A stretch of DNA of 64,000 nt. It comes from Nemophila menziesii. Its lineage: Eukaryota; Streptophyta; Magnoliopsida; Boraginales; Hydrophyllaceae. The stretch spans positions 1,240,001 to 1,304,000 of the forward strand of contig JARWIR010000039.1 of NCBI GenBank assembly GCA_029959085.1, in the 5' to 3' direction. The position numbers and the translations under genes were made by a program. Below are positions 1-8,638 of this stretch, one piece after another. The notes below the pieces were generated by a model, which saw only the letters and a list, made by a program, of their open reading frames with translations, ran no database searches and was not told the origin of the DNA. Position 1 is the stretch's first letter. Each line of letters begins with the position of its first letter.

Positions 1-375
1 CACAATAAATAAATAATTAAACCGCATATGCTTTAAAAATTAATAAATCATTAAATCAAGACTAGAAATAAGAAAATGCACTCTAAAATTAGAAACGTGA
101 ATAAAATACTTCCTAACACACTAAAAATAATCTAAGACGTTAAATTTTACCTCTCCTCCTTGTATTGGTTTTCCATGAAATTCAAGAACCTACTAACTTT
201 GCACTAAAAATAACCAAATTAACGCACAAAAGCTCTAAAAATGCAAATAGTTTAATTTCAAGGGGAGAAAGTGCAATACAACGAAATAAGCATAAACGTC
301 TATCAAATAAGTCAAATATTCACCTACAAGGATGTCTCCTAAGTGCTAATATTTAGAACAAATAGGTAGACATCA
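1..375 (-). repeat. Athila-type LTR, 5' portion of the LTR (cut by window edge)
   Basis: Read on the minus strand this starts TGATGTCTACC and continues with clear similarity to the LTRs of element D (28636-29010), including the inner AGGAGACATCC copy. Only the first ~375 bp of the LTR are in the window. The boundary is the terminal CA at 375. The other end and its target duplication lie outside, so solo LTR or full element cannot be decided. Confidence 0.85.
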
Positions 376-645
376 CAAGGCATCAGAAAAATTGCTTGAA
401 CAGTTTAGAGAATAATCATGAGACCCTCCAGAAGGAATCTTCTTCAAACTAATCCTTATCAGTTAAGGGACACTTCCAGAAATCTCTTTTCAATATAAAT
501 ACTAACTATATAATAGGAGGATATATCAACTTTGAACAACCCACCCAAATTTCATTGATGTACGAAAAGGTATGGTTATAATAAAGCTGTAGCAGAGTAA
601 AAACTCAGTTTACTTATATATGAAAAAGAAAATATATAACAAGCC
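376..645. other. Unassigned host sequence between insertions
   Basis: AT-rich sequence without a convincing reading frame. It is the left flank of the Copia insertion; its last five bases (641-645, AAGCC) are repeated at 8263-8267. The original sequence therefore continues at 8268. I recognise nothing in it. Confidence 0.6.
641..645. repeat. Target-site duplication (left), Copia element
   Basis: AAGCC directly precedes TGTTAGCC of the 5' LTR and recurs at 8263-8267 directly after the 3' LTR terminal CA. A 5-bp duplication is normal for LTR element integration and fixes the element boundaries. Confidence 0.95.
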
Positions 646-805
646 TGTTAGCCTCACCTTGTTTTTATTCCCGTTTTAATATTCGACAAATCATTATTTA
701 AACTAAAATTCATTTTGGTATCACTTAAAATGTTTTCCAAAACCCCTCATTAGATTAGTTGTGCTTATTCATTGTTACTTAGCTTGAAATTCAAAATAGC
801 AGCCC

Positions 806-1041
806 CGCGGTACACCGGACGAGTGACGCGGTACACCGTAGGTCACGGACCAGAAGCACGGTGCACTAGATGGCCCGACCAGTAAGCTCAGAAATCTGCA
901 CGGTACACCGGACCTTTGTCACGGTACACCGGACCACTACACGGAGCAGGGATGCGGTACACTACATAGTCCGACCAGTAAGCTCAAAAGTTAGTCGAAC
1001 AGTCATGCGGTGCACCGGACCATATCCGCGGTACACCGCAC
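806..1041 (+). repeat. Paired palindrome array in Copia U3
   Basis: About eight copies of a CGGTACACCG-like imperfect palindrome, at about 806, 827, 858, 900, 921, 953, 1006 and 1027. The clearest come as pairs ~21 bp apart, and the pairs recur every ~93-106 bp (806/827, 900/921, 1006/1027). Between them an ordinary sequence (CCGACCAGTAAGCTCA) is also duplicated. The array ends ~105 bp before the TATA box, the place expected for enhancer or repressor sites. An identical array is in the 3' LTR (7262-7495). Confidence 0.85.
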
Positions 1042-1145
1042 GAGAGGGTTTCAGCACTATTACTAGAGGACAAAGCTTATATCCGTTAGAGATAAAATAG
1101 ATCCGTTGGAGAGAAGCCTTATGACCGTTGGATCATCATTTCAGC

Positions 1146-1152
1146 TATAAAA
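1146..1152 (+). promoter_or_regulatory. TATA box of the Copia 5' LTR
   Basis: TATAAAATGG in the LTR at the usual U3/R transition; repeated at 7601 in the 3' LTR. Transcription of the element RNA should begin about 30 bp downstream. Confidence 0.75.
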
Positions 1153-1809
1153 TGGAGTTCATTCAAGACACAACTTAAGCCTTCCATCTACCAATCTTAA
1201 GAGCAATTAATTCTATCATTCAAGGAGGTTTCAAAGGAGCATTCAAGTCATATTTATTGTGAAGCTAATTAGTTCTATCTACTCATTTAGGAGTTTAGTC
1301 ACAAAGCTTTTATAAGCACCCCTAAACACTTTTTCCCTTTCCTCTTAGTTCTTGTAATAGATTAAGAGAGTAGTGTGAGCATAGGTTTATGCTTGGTTCC
1401 TTGTGTTGGTGATAACACAAGTGTATTTCCTTCAAAGGGTTTTTGAAGTGGTTGTAAGGGTTTGTATCTCACCCGGTTAAGAGTTACGAAGATTAGTTGA
1501 GAATCTTGCAAATCCTAAGGAGGCTTCCTTAGGTAGTGGATGTAGGGAAACCGAACCACTATACATCGTTGTGTATCGTATTCTATCTCTACACTCTTTA
1601 TATTTCCGCACTCTATATGCTTGATAAAATGCCTACTTGAATAGTTTGATATTATTGTCTATTAGGATTATCTAGTTTTATACTATTTAGTTTGCTAATA
1701 CAATAGGATTCAAATTAGCTTTTAATTTTATTTACTTGAAATAAAATTAGCCGATTAATTTCTATTGTCCTATTCAACCCCCCTTCTAGGACGCATATAG
1801 TATATCAAT

Positions 1810-1821
1810 TGGTATCAGAGC
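1810..1821 (+). other. Primer binding site (initiator tRNA-Met type)
   Basis: TGGTATCAGAGC begins three bases after the 5' LTR end. It is the classic plant Copia minus-strand primer site, complementary to the 3' end of initiator tRNA-Met. Confidence 0.93.
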
Positions 1822-1862
1822 CTAGCTCTATTGTACTTAATCGTTTCTAGAGTTAATACGAT

Positions 1863-3653
1863 ATGGACTCTAATCAACCGGAAGGTTCATGTTCTACTAG
1901 ACCTCCGCTTTTTGTAGGAAAAGACTACTTTGGATGGAAAAAGAAGATGGAGATTCATGTGAAAGGAATCGATTACTTTTTATGGATGGCTATCAAAAAG
2001 GGTCCTTATATTCCTTACGTTGCCGGAAGTACAACGGAGGTAAAAGATGAAGATGATTACAATGATCAAGACATAGCTAAACTTACCAAAAACAACAAAG
2101 CTATGAACATCCTCATCAATGGATTAAGCGTCACGGAATACGCTAGAGTTAGTGAATGCAATTCCGCTCATGAAATGTGGCAACTCTTGGAGCTATCATA
2201 TCAAGGAACGGAAGATATTAAGGAAACCAAGATTGGTCTCTTTATCACTAAGTACGAGCTTTTTCGTATGGAGCCCGATGAAGCCTTGAATGCTATGCAT
2301 CAAAGATTTTCTAACATTGTTAACACTTTGAAGACTCTTGGTCAAGAGTACACCAACAAGGAACAATGCCGAAAAATCTTATTTGCTCTTCCAAGGAAAT
2401 ACAAGACAAAAATCAACTCTATAAGGGATACTAAAGATCTTTCAAAAATGACGGTTCATGAACTCATTTGCAACATCATGACGGAAGAGCTTGTGCTTGA
2501 AGAAGAAAAGATAAGAGATGATGAGGAGAAAAAGATTAAGAAATCCATTGCTTTTCATGCTATGAGTTCAAAGTTGAAAGAACGAAAAGAAAGGAAGGAT
2601 AGTGAAGAAGAAAATTCACATGAAGAAGAAACTAGTGAAGATGAAGGAGTAGCTATGTTGGCAAGAGATATGAAAAAATTCATGAGATACAAACGCTTTG
2701 CCAAGAAAGGAAGTTCTTCCTCACCTTACAAGAAGAATGATAGAGCTATCAAACAAGATGAACCCACTTGCTATCATTGCAAAAAGGTTGGTCACATCAA
2801 AACCTATTGTCCTCTTCTTCAAAAGGAGAAACCGAAAAGAGCTATGCATGCCAATATCACTTGGGATACTCAAAATTCGGATGAAGAAGAAAGTGATAAT
2901 GAAAATGTCAATCTTGTTGCCTTTATGGGAAAAGTTGAGAATGATAAAGATGCTTCTTCGGATGATGATACCGGTACTACTCACTTTGCCTTTATGGCAA
3001 ATCATGATGAGGTAACTCCTAAATCCAAACTCTCTTTAACTAATGATGATGCTAGTGAACAAGATATTCATGAGGCATTTGATTCTCTTTATAATGATTT
3101 TTTAAATTCTATTGAAACAAACAAAGTTTTAACAAAAGATTTAGAATTTGAGAAAAATAGAACTAAAGAGGTTTTGAAAGCTTTGGAAGATTGTCAAAAT
3201 CTTTGTGATGAATGTATAGATGATAATGAGAAACTTCATCTTATTGAGAAAAATCTTTTGGAAGAAAAAGCTTTGTTAGAGAAAAAGATTGTTGATCAAA
3301 ATGCCATTATTTTAAAATTTACTAGTGGGCAAGAAAACTTGGATTTGATTTTAGGTTCTCAAAGAATGGCTTGTGAAAAAAGTGGTGTTGGATATGATCC
3401 ATTCACTCACCAAAAACCTTTGAAAAATGTCTTTGTTAAATCAAAAATTTCAAATGAAATTCCATCCTCTTCAAAATCTTCTATCACTTGCACCTATTGT
3501 GAAAAACTTGGTCATGATGCATCTCATTGTTACTATCGTAAATTATTAGATTTGGGATCTCTTGTGCCAATTTGGAAAAGACCTAAATGGGTCTTAAAAA
3601 GAAAATCCACTAACCCTCATGGACCCAATCCAAATTGGGTACCTAAAGCTTAA
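1863..3653 (+). CDS. gag: Copia Gag polyprotein (nucleocapsid)
   Basis: 596 codons from the first ATG after the primer site. The N-terminal half matches the Copia gag family (DUF4219/UBN2 type; GKDYFGWKKKME near residue 20). A CX2CX4HX4C zinc knuckle lies at about residues 303-316 and a second at about 543-556, with a Glu/Lys/Asp-rich, likely coiled-coil segment between. Gag should assemble virus-like particles and package element RNA in the cytoplasm. The frame ends at TAA (3651). Pol continues in the same frame after a second stop (TAG 3669), so Gag-Pol would need read-through of two stops or removal of a short intron. The reading frame itself is undamaged. Confidence 0.93.
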   Translation: MDSNQPEGSCSTRPPLFVGKDYFGWKKKMEIHVKGIDYFLWMAIKKGPYIPYVAGSTTEVKDEDDYNDQDIAKLTKNNKAMNILINGLSVTEYARVSECNSAHEMWQLLELSYQGTEDIKETKIGLFITKYELFRMEPDEALNAMHQRFSNIVNTLKTLGQEYTNKEQCRKILFALPRKYKTKINSIRDTKDLSKMTVHELICNIMTEELVLEEEKIRDDEEKKIKKSIAFHAMSSKLKERKERKDSEEENSHEEETSEDEGVAMLARDMKKFMRYKRFAKKGSSSSPYKKNDRAIKQDEPTCYHCKKVGHIKTYCPLLQKEKPKRAMHANITWDTQNSDEEESDNENVNLVAFMGKVENDKDASSDDDTGTTHFAFMANHDEVTPKSKLSLTNDDASEQDIHEAFDSLYNDFLNSIETNKVLTKDLEFEKNRTKEVLKALEDCQNLCDECIDDNEKLHLIEKNLLEEKALLEKKIVDQNAIILKFTSGQENLDLILGSQRMACEKSGVGYDPFTHQKPLKNVFVKSKISNEIPSSSKSSITCTYCEKLGHDASHCYYRKLLDLGSLVPIWKRPKWVLKRKSTNPHGPNPNWVPKA

Positions 3654-3674
3654 ATTACTTTTTGTTTGTAGGGG

Positions 3675-4976
3675 TTGAGCATCAAGAAGCAAAATATATG
3701 GCTACTTGATAGTGGATGCTCAAGACACATGACCGGAAATCCATCATTATTCACAAATTTATATAAAACTAAAGGTGATAAAGTTACTTTTGCCGACAAC
3801 ACTAAGAAACGCGTTTTGGGTAAAGGTAACATTGGTAATATGGACTCTTTACTTATCTCTAATGTGTTACTTGTTGAGGGTCTCTCTTTTAACTTGCTTA
3901 GTATTAGTCAACTTTGTGATGTTGGTTTTAGTGTTAAATTTGAAGCATCTAGATGTGTTGTTTTCAAAAATGATGAGTTAGATACTATGTTTATTGCAAA
4001 AAGATCGGATAATGTTTTTGTTGTTGATCTTGAGAGTCTTATGTGCAAAAATATTAAATGCTTATCCGTGGTTAATGATAGTTGGCTTTGGCATAGACGT
4101 TTAGGACATGCTAGCATGGATTTAATTTCAAAATTATCTAGAAAAAATCTTGTTGTTGGTTTGCCTATTTACAAATTTGATAAAGATAAATTATGTGATG
4201 CATGTCAACTTGGTAAACAACATCGTTCATCTTTTAAATCCATTAATAAGGTCATCACCGTTAGGCCACTTCAATTATTGCATATGGACCTTTTTGGTCC
4301 CGTTGATGTCACTAGTCTAGGAGGGTCTAGATATGTCTTTGTTGTTGTTGATGATTACACTAGATTCACATGGGTGATGTTCCTTGCTTTGAAAAGTGAT
4401 GCCTTCAATGAATTTGCAAAACTTTGTAGAAAGGTGCAAAATGAGAAAGGCTACTCTATTACATGCATTCGTAGTGATAATGGTAGTGAATACGTGAATT
4501 CTCCTTTTGTGCATTTTTGTGATGAATTTGGGATTGAGCATAATTTTTCGGCCCCTAGAACTCCCCAACAAAATGGGGTAGTGGAAAGGAAAAACCGAAC
4601 TCTACAAGAAATGGCTAGAACAATGCTAAAAGAACATAGCTTGCCTACATACTTTTGGGGTGAAGCCGTTCATACGGCTTGTTATGTGTTAAATAGAGTT
4701 CTTATTAGACCCCTTATTAAGAAAACCCCTTATGAGCTTTGGAATGGTAGACCACCAACTATTGCTTATTTTCGTGTTTTTGGGTGCAAATGTTTTATCC
4801 TAAACACTAGGGACTATTTGGGAAAATTTGATGCTAAATCGGATGAAGGCATTGTCTTGGTTATTCCACTAAAGGAAAAGCCTATCGCATTTTCAACAAA
4901 CGTACTCGTACCATTGAGGAATCTATGCATGTTGACTTTGATGAGACTAATCCGTTTTGTATCAAGAAAGTGGTAG
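3675..4976 (+). CDS. pol: Copia Pol, N-terminal part: protease and integrase (frameshifted)
   Basis: The frame carries the aspartic protease motif DSGCSRHMTG (catalytic Asp about residue 12), the integrase zinc domain (HRRLGH ... CDACQLGK, ~140-180) and the catalytic core with the three acidic residues in MDLFGP, RSDNGSEY and NGVVERKNRT (~204-305). There is no good ATG start; it is the continuation of gag. Family similarity ends near base 4860 and resumes in another frame, which fits loss of one G in the TTGG run at 4857-4860. The last ~38 codons are therefore out-of-frame sequence. Confidence 0.9.
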   Translation: MSIKKQNIWLLDSGCSRHMTGNPSLFTNLYKTKGDKVTFADNTKKRVLGKGNIGNMDSLLISNVLLVEGLSFNLLSISQLCDVGFSVKFEASRCVVFKNDELDTMFIAKRSDNVFVVDLESLMCKNIKCLSVVNDSWLWHRRLGHASMDLISKLSRKNLVVGLPIYKFDKDKLCDACQLGKQHRSSFKSINKVITVRPLQLLHMDLFGPVDVTSLGGSRYVFVVVDDYTRFTWVMFLALKSDAFNEFAKLCRKVQNEKGYSITCIRSDNGSEYVNSPFVHFCDEFGIEHNFSAPRTPQQNGVVERKNRTLQEMARTMLKEHSLPTYFWGEAVHTACYVLNRVLIRPLIKKTPYELWNGRPPTIAYFRVFGCKCFILNTRDYLGKFDAKSDEGIVLVIPLKEKPIAFSTNVLVPLRNLCMLTLMRLIRFVSRKW

Positions 4977-6745
4977 ATGTTGTTGAAGATACTCCACTAG
5001 ATCAACCCTTAGAATCTCCTACTCAAGAAGTCAAATCTCATGAAGAATCTCTTAAGGAAAATGATCAAGTGTTAAATGAAGCTAGTACGGATTTACCAAG
5101 GTGTTGGAAACATATCAAAGATCACCCAAGTGAATTAATTCTAGGTGATCCAAAAGAAGGTGTTACCACTCGCTCCCGTATTATTGCTCTTTGTGCTCAT
5201 CAAGCATTCTTATCTCAAATTGAGCCCAAGAATATTAAAGAAGCTTTGTTAGATGATCATTGGATTAATGCTATGCATGAGGAATTAAATCAATTTGAGC
5301 GTAGCAAAGTTTGGACATTAATGGAGAAACCAATTGGCCCCACTATTATTGGCACTAAGTGGATATTTCGCAACAAGCTAGATGACACCGGCATCATTAC
5401 TAGAAATAAAGCAAGGTTAGTTGCTCAAGGGTACAATCAAGAAGAAGGTATTGATTTCGATGAAACTTTTGCTCCCGTAGCTAGACTTGAATCTATTCGT
5501 ATGCTACTTGCTTTTGCTTGTTATATGAATTTTAAACTTTACCAAATGGATGTCAAAAGTGCTTTTTTAAATGGTTTTATAGACGAGGAAGTTTTTGTTA
5601 AACAACCTCCGGGTTTTGAAGATCCAAAATTTCCAAATCATGTTTTTAAACTTTCAAAGGCTTTATATGGTTTAAAACAAGCTCCTCGTGCTTGGTATGA
5701 ACGATTAAGCAAATTTTTATTAGATGATGGTTTTAAAAGAGGAAAAATTGACTCCACTTTATTTATAAAAAGGTCTTCAAAAGATATCCTTCTTGTTCAA
5801 ATTTATGTGGATGATATTATATTTGGTGCTACTAATGAAAATCTTTGTGAGAATTTTTCTAAAAGCATGCATAAGGAATTTGAGATGAGCATGATGGGAG
5901 AATTAAATTACTTTCTTGGACTTCAAATCAAGCAAATGAAAGATGGTATCTTTGTCAATCAAGCCAAATACACAAGAGAATTGATCAAAAAATTTGGCCT
6001 TGAAGATGCAAAGGAAATTGGAACTCCAATGAGCACATCCACAAAACTAGACAAAGATGAAGATGGTAAGGATGTTGATGAGAAACTATATCGAGGTATG
6101 ATTGGTAGCTTACTTTATCTAACCGCTTCTAGACCCGATATTATGTTCCCCGTGTGTCTTTGTGCTAGATTTCAATCTTCTCCCAAAGAAACCCATCTTA
6201 GTGCCGTTAAGCGTATTTTTAGGTATTTGAAAGGAACCCTTAGTCTAGGACTTTGGTACCCAATATTTACCTCCTTTGAACTAATAGGGTATTCGGATGC
6301 CGATTATGCCGGTTGTAGACTTGATAGGAAGAGCACTAGTGGTAGTTGCCAATTCTTAGGTCAATCCCTTGTCTCATGGTCTAGTAGAAAACAAAATAGT
6401 GTTGCTTTATCCACGGCCGAAGCCGAATATGTTGCGGCCGGAAATTGTGTGACTCAAATTCTTTGGATGAAACAAACCTTACTAGATTTTGGCCTAGAGT
6501 ATGATCGTGTTCCCATTCGTTGTGATAACACTAGTGCTATAAATCTTACCAAAAATCCCATTCAACACTCTAGAACAAAACACATAGAAATCCGCCATCA
6601 TTTTATCCGAGATCACACTCAAAAAGGGGACATTGTACTTGAATTTGTTACCTCCGAAAATCAATTAGCCGATATCTTTACCAAACCTCTACCCCAAGAT
6701 CTTTTTGAGAAAATTCGGTGTGAAATTGGCATGCAAATTCTCTAG
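4925..6745 (+). CDS. pol: Copia Pol, C-terminal part: reverse transcriptase and RNase H
   Basis: Open from about 4862 in this frame; 4925 is only the first ATG and not a natural start. The RT core shows QMDVKSAFLNG (~208) and the catalytic YVDD (~295). RNase H follows with DRKSTSG and STAEAEYVA (~467-505) and the late DIFTKPLP motif. This part copies the genomic RNA into DNA and degrades the RNA template. It is separated from protease/integrase by the frameshift at ~4860; otherwise all motifs are present. 354 bp of non-coding sequence separate its stop from the 3' LTR, with no env-like ORF. Confidence 0.92.
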   Translation: MHVDFDETNPFCIKKVVDVVEDTPLDQPLESPTQEVKSHEESLKENDQVLNEASTDLPRCWKHIKDHPSELILGDPKEGVTTRSRIIALCAHQAFLSQIEPKNIKEALLDDHWINAMHEELNQFERSKVWTLMEKPIGPTIIGTKWIFRNKLDDTGIITRNKARLVAQGYNQEEGIDFDETFAPVARLESIRMLLAFACYMNFKLYQMDVKSAFLNGFIDEEVFVKQPPGFEDPKFPNHVFKLSKALYGLKQAPRAWYERLSKFLLDDGFKRGKIDSTLFIKRSSKDILLVQIYVDDIIFGATNENLCENFSKSMHKEFEMSMMGELNYFLGLQIKQMKDGIFVNQAKYTRELIKKFGLEDAKEIGTPMSTSTKLDKDEDGKDVDEKLYRGMIGSLLYLTASRPDIMFPVCLCARFQSSPKETHLSAVKRIFRYLKGTLSLGLWYPIFTSFELIGYSDADYAGCRLDRKSTSGSCQFLGQSLVSWSSRKQNSVALSTAEAEYVAAGNCVTQILWMKQTLLDFGLEYDRVPIRCDNTSAINLTKNPIQHSRTKHIEIRHHFIRDHTQKGDIVLEFVTSENQLADIFTKPLPQDLFEKIRCEIGMQIL

Positions 6746-7099
6746 CTTTTCTTTCATGCCATTAGTGTTTAGTACTTTTTGTGTATATATTTTTGTGGCT
6801 AATATTTTCTTGATGTTTTAGGGTCCTTGAAGCTTCTAATTGTTATCCATTTATTCCTTTGGTCCTTGTTTTTACTCAAAATGTGTTTTGACCCCTTAAA
6901 ATTTTCAAAATCATATCATTTGTTCTTTTTGTTGTTGACAAAGGGGGAGAAATTTTAGTTAAACTTTTTCAAATGCATTTTGTGAGGGGGAGTTTTATAA
7001 AAACTCTAGTGATTAGGTTGAGGGGGAGTTTTTGATCAAAACTTAATCTTAGGCATCTTCAAAAGTTTATGATTTGTCAAACATCAAAAAGGGGGAGAT
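6746..7099 (+). other. Copia 3' untranslated region with repeated purine tracts
   Basis: Non-coding. Holds four AGGGGGAG-type purine runs (about 6942, 6985, 7020, 7090). The last, CAAAAAGGGGGAGA at 7085-7098, abuts the 3' LTR and is the plus-strand polypurine primer. The upstream copies may be secondary primers. Confidence 0.85.
7085..7098 (+). other. Polypurine tract of Copia element
   Basis: Uninterrupted purine run directly before TGTTAGCC of the 3' LTR, the standard plus-strand primer position. Confidence 0.9.
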
Positions 7100-8262
7100 T
7101 GTTAGCCTCACCTTGTTTTTATTCCCGTTTTAATATTCGACAAATCATTATTTAAACTAAAATTCATTTTGGTATCACTTAAAATGTTTTCCAAAACCCC
7201 TCATTAGATTAGTTGTGCTTACTTCATTGTTACTTAGCTTGAAATTCAAAATAGCAGCCCCGCGGTACACCGGACGAGTGACGCGGTACACCGTAGGTCA
7301 CGGACCAGAAGCACGGTGCACTAGATGGCCCGACCAGTAAGCTCAGAAATCTGCACGGTACACCGGACCTTTGTCACGGTACACCGGACCACTACACGGA
7401 GCAGGGATGCGGTACACTACATAGTCCGACCAGTAAGCTCAAAAGTTAGTCGAACAGTCATGCGGTGCACCGGACCATATCCGCGGTACACCGCACGAGA
7501 GGGTTTCAGCACTATTACTAGAGGACAAAGCTTATATCCGTTAGAGATAAAATAGATCCGTTGGAGAGAAGCCTTATGACCGTTGGATCATCATTTCAGC
7601 TATAAAATGGAGTTCATTCAAGACACAACTTAAGCCTTCCATCTACCAATCTTAAGAGGAATTAATTCTATCATTCAAGGAGGTTTCAAAGGAGCATTCA
7701 AGTCATATTTATTGTGAAGCTAATTAGTTCTATCTACTCATTTAGGAGTTTAGTCACAAAGCTTTTATAAGCACCCCTAAACACTTTTTCCCTTTCCTCT
7801 TAGTTCTTGTAATAGATTAAGAGAGTAGTGTGAGCATAGGTTTATGCTTGGTTCCTTGTGTTGGTGATAACACAAGTGTATTTCCTTCAAAGGGTTTTTG
7901 AAGTGGTTGTAAGGGTTTGTATCTCACCCGTTTAAGAGTTACGAAGATTAGTTGAGAATCTTGCAAATCCTAAGGAGGCTTCCTTAGGTAGTGGATGTAG
8001 GGAAACCGAACCACTATACATCGTTGTGTATCGTATTCTATCTCTACACTCTTTATATTTCCGCACTCTATATGCTTGATAAAATGCCTACTTGAATAGT
8101 TTGATATTATTGTCTATTAGGATTATCTAGTTTTATACTATTTAGTTTGCTAATACAATAGGATTCAAATTAGCTTTTAATTTTATTTACTTGAAATAAA
8201 ATTAGCCGATTAATTTCTATTGTCCTATTCAACCCCCCTTCTAGGACGCATATAGTATATCA
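7100..8262 (+). repeat. Copia 3' LTR
   Basis: 1163 bp. Compared with the 5' LTR I see one extra C (in GCTTACTTCATTG), one C/G change (GAGGAATT) and one G/T change (CCCGTTTAAG). Contains the same palindrome array (7262-7495) and TATA box (7601). Followed by the AAGCC duplication at 8263-8267. Confidence 0.97.
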
Positions 8263-8267
8263 AAGCC

Positions 8268-8638
8268 GGGTTGGCCGGGTCCAACCCGACATATTTAAGA
8301 AAATACTATCCGATCCGTAATGGTCAATTTTGGCATTTTAATTTTTTAAGCCGGAAATAAACTTAGACTCCTTATCTGGGTTAGCCCATCTTGGATCGGG
8401 TTGACTCGGGTACGTTTTTTAGTACCAGGTTAGTTCAGTCAATGTTGTACCCTAGTACTCCCTTAGTCGACAAAACACATTTCATCTTTAATGCCAAGAG
8501 AGAGAAAGAAAAACCATCAGTTATTAATCTAAAGATGAAAGAAAAGGCTATTGTGGAAGTTTCTAATACTAATACAGGTTATAAACTGACACCGCACACA
8601 AAAATTGACCTGGACATGGTCTTTGCTGACTTGAGATG
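8268..8638. other. Unassigned host sequence, right flank of Copia
   Basis: Begins with GGGTTGGCCGGGTCCAACCC, a short GC-rich inverted repeat. An ORF at 8391-8651 (86 codons) runs across the solo LTR boundary and has no recognisable domain; I do not call it a gene. The last five bases, AGATG, are duplicated at 10414-10418. Confidence 0.6.

Larger units (their letters stand above)
646..1807 (+). repeat. Copia 5' LTR
   Basis: 1162-bp direct repeat beginning TGTTAGCC and ending TATATCA, nearly identical to 7100-8262. U3 holds the GC-rich palindrome array (806-1041) and a TATA box at 1146. The weak ORF at 870-1100 lies within the array, is repeated in the other LTR, and is not taken as a gene. 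Confidence 0.97.
646..8262 (+). mobile_element. Complete Ty1/Copia LTR retrotransposon
   Basis: Two direct LTRs (646-1807 and 7100-8262, TG...CA) flank an initiator-Met primer site, gag, pol with the Copia domain order (protease, integrase, RT, RNase H) and a polypurine tract. AAGCC duplications flank it. The LTRs differ by two substitutions and one inserted base that I can see, so the insertion is recent. The gag has two zinc knuckles separated by an acidic coiled-coil-like stretch, which resembles the SIRE/Maximus lineage, but no env-like ORF follows pol; lineage is tentative. Two in-frame stops lie between gag and pol and one frameshift lies inside pol, so the copy is probably non-autonomous. 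Confidence 0.96.

Noticed and set aside
870..1100. 76-codon ORF in the Copia LTR, repeated at 7325-7555
   Set aside because: Lies within the palindrome array upstream of the TATA box, is duplicated only because LTRs are duplicated, and has no domain.
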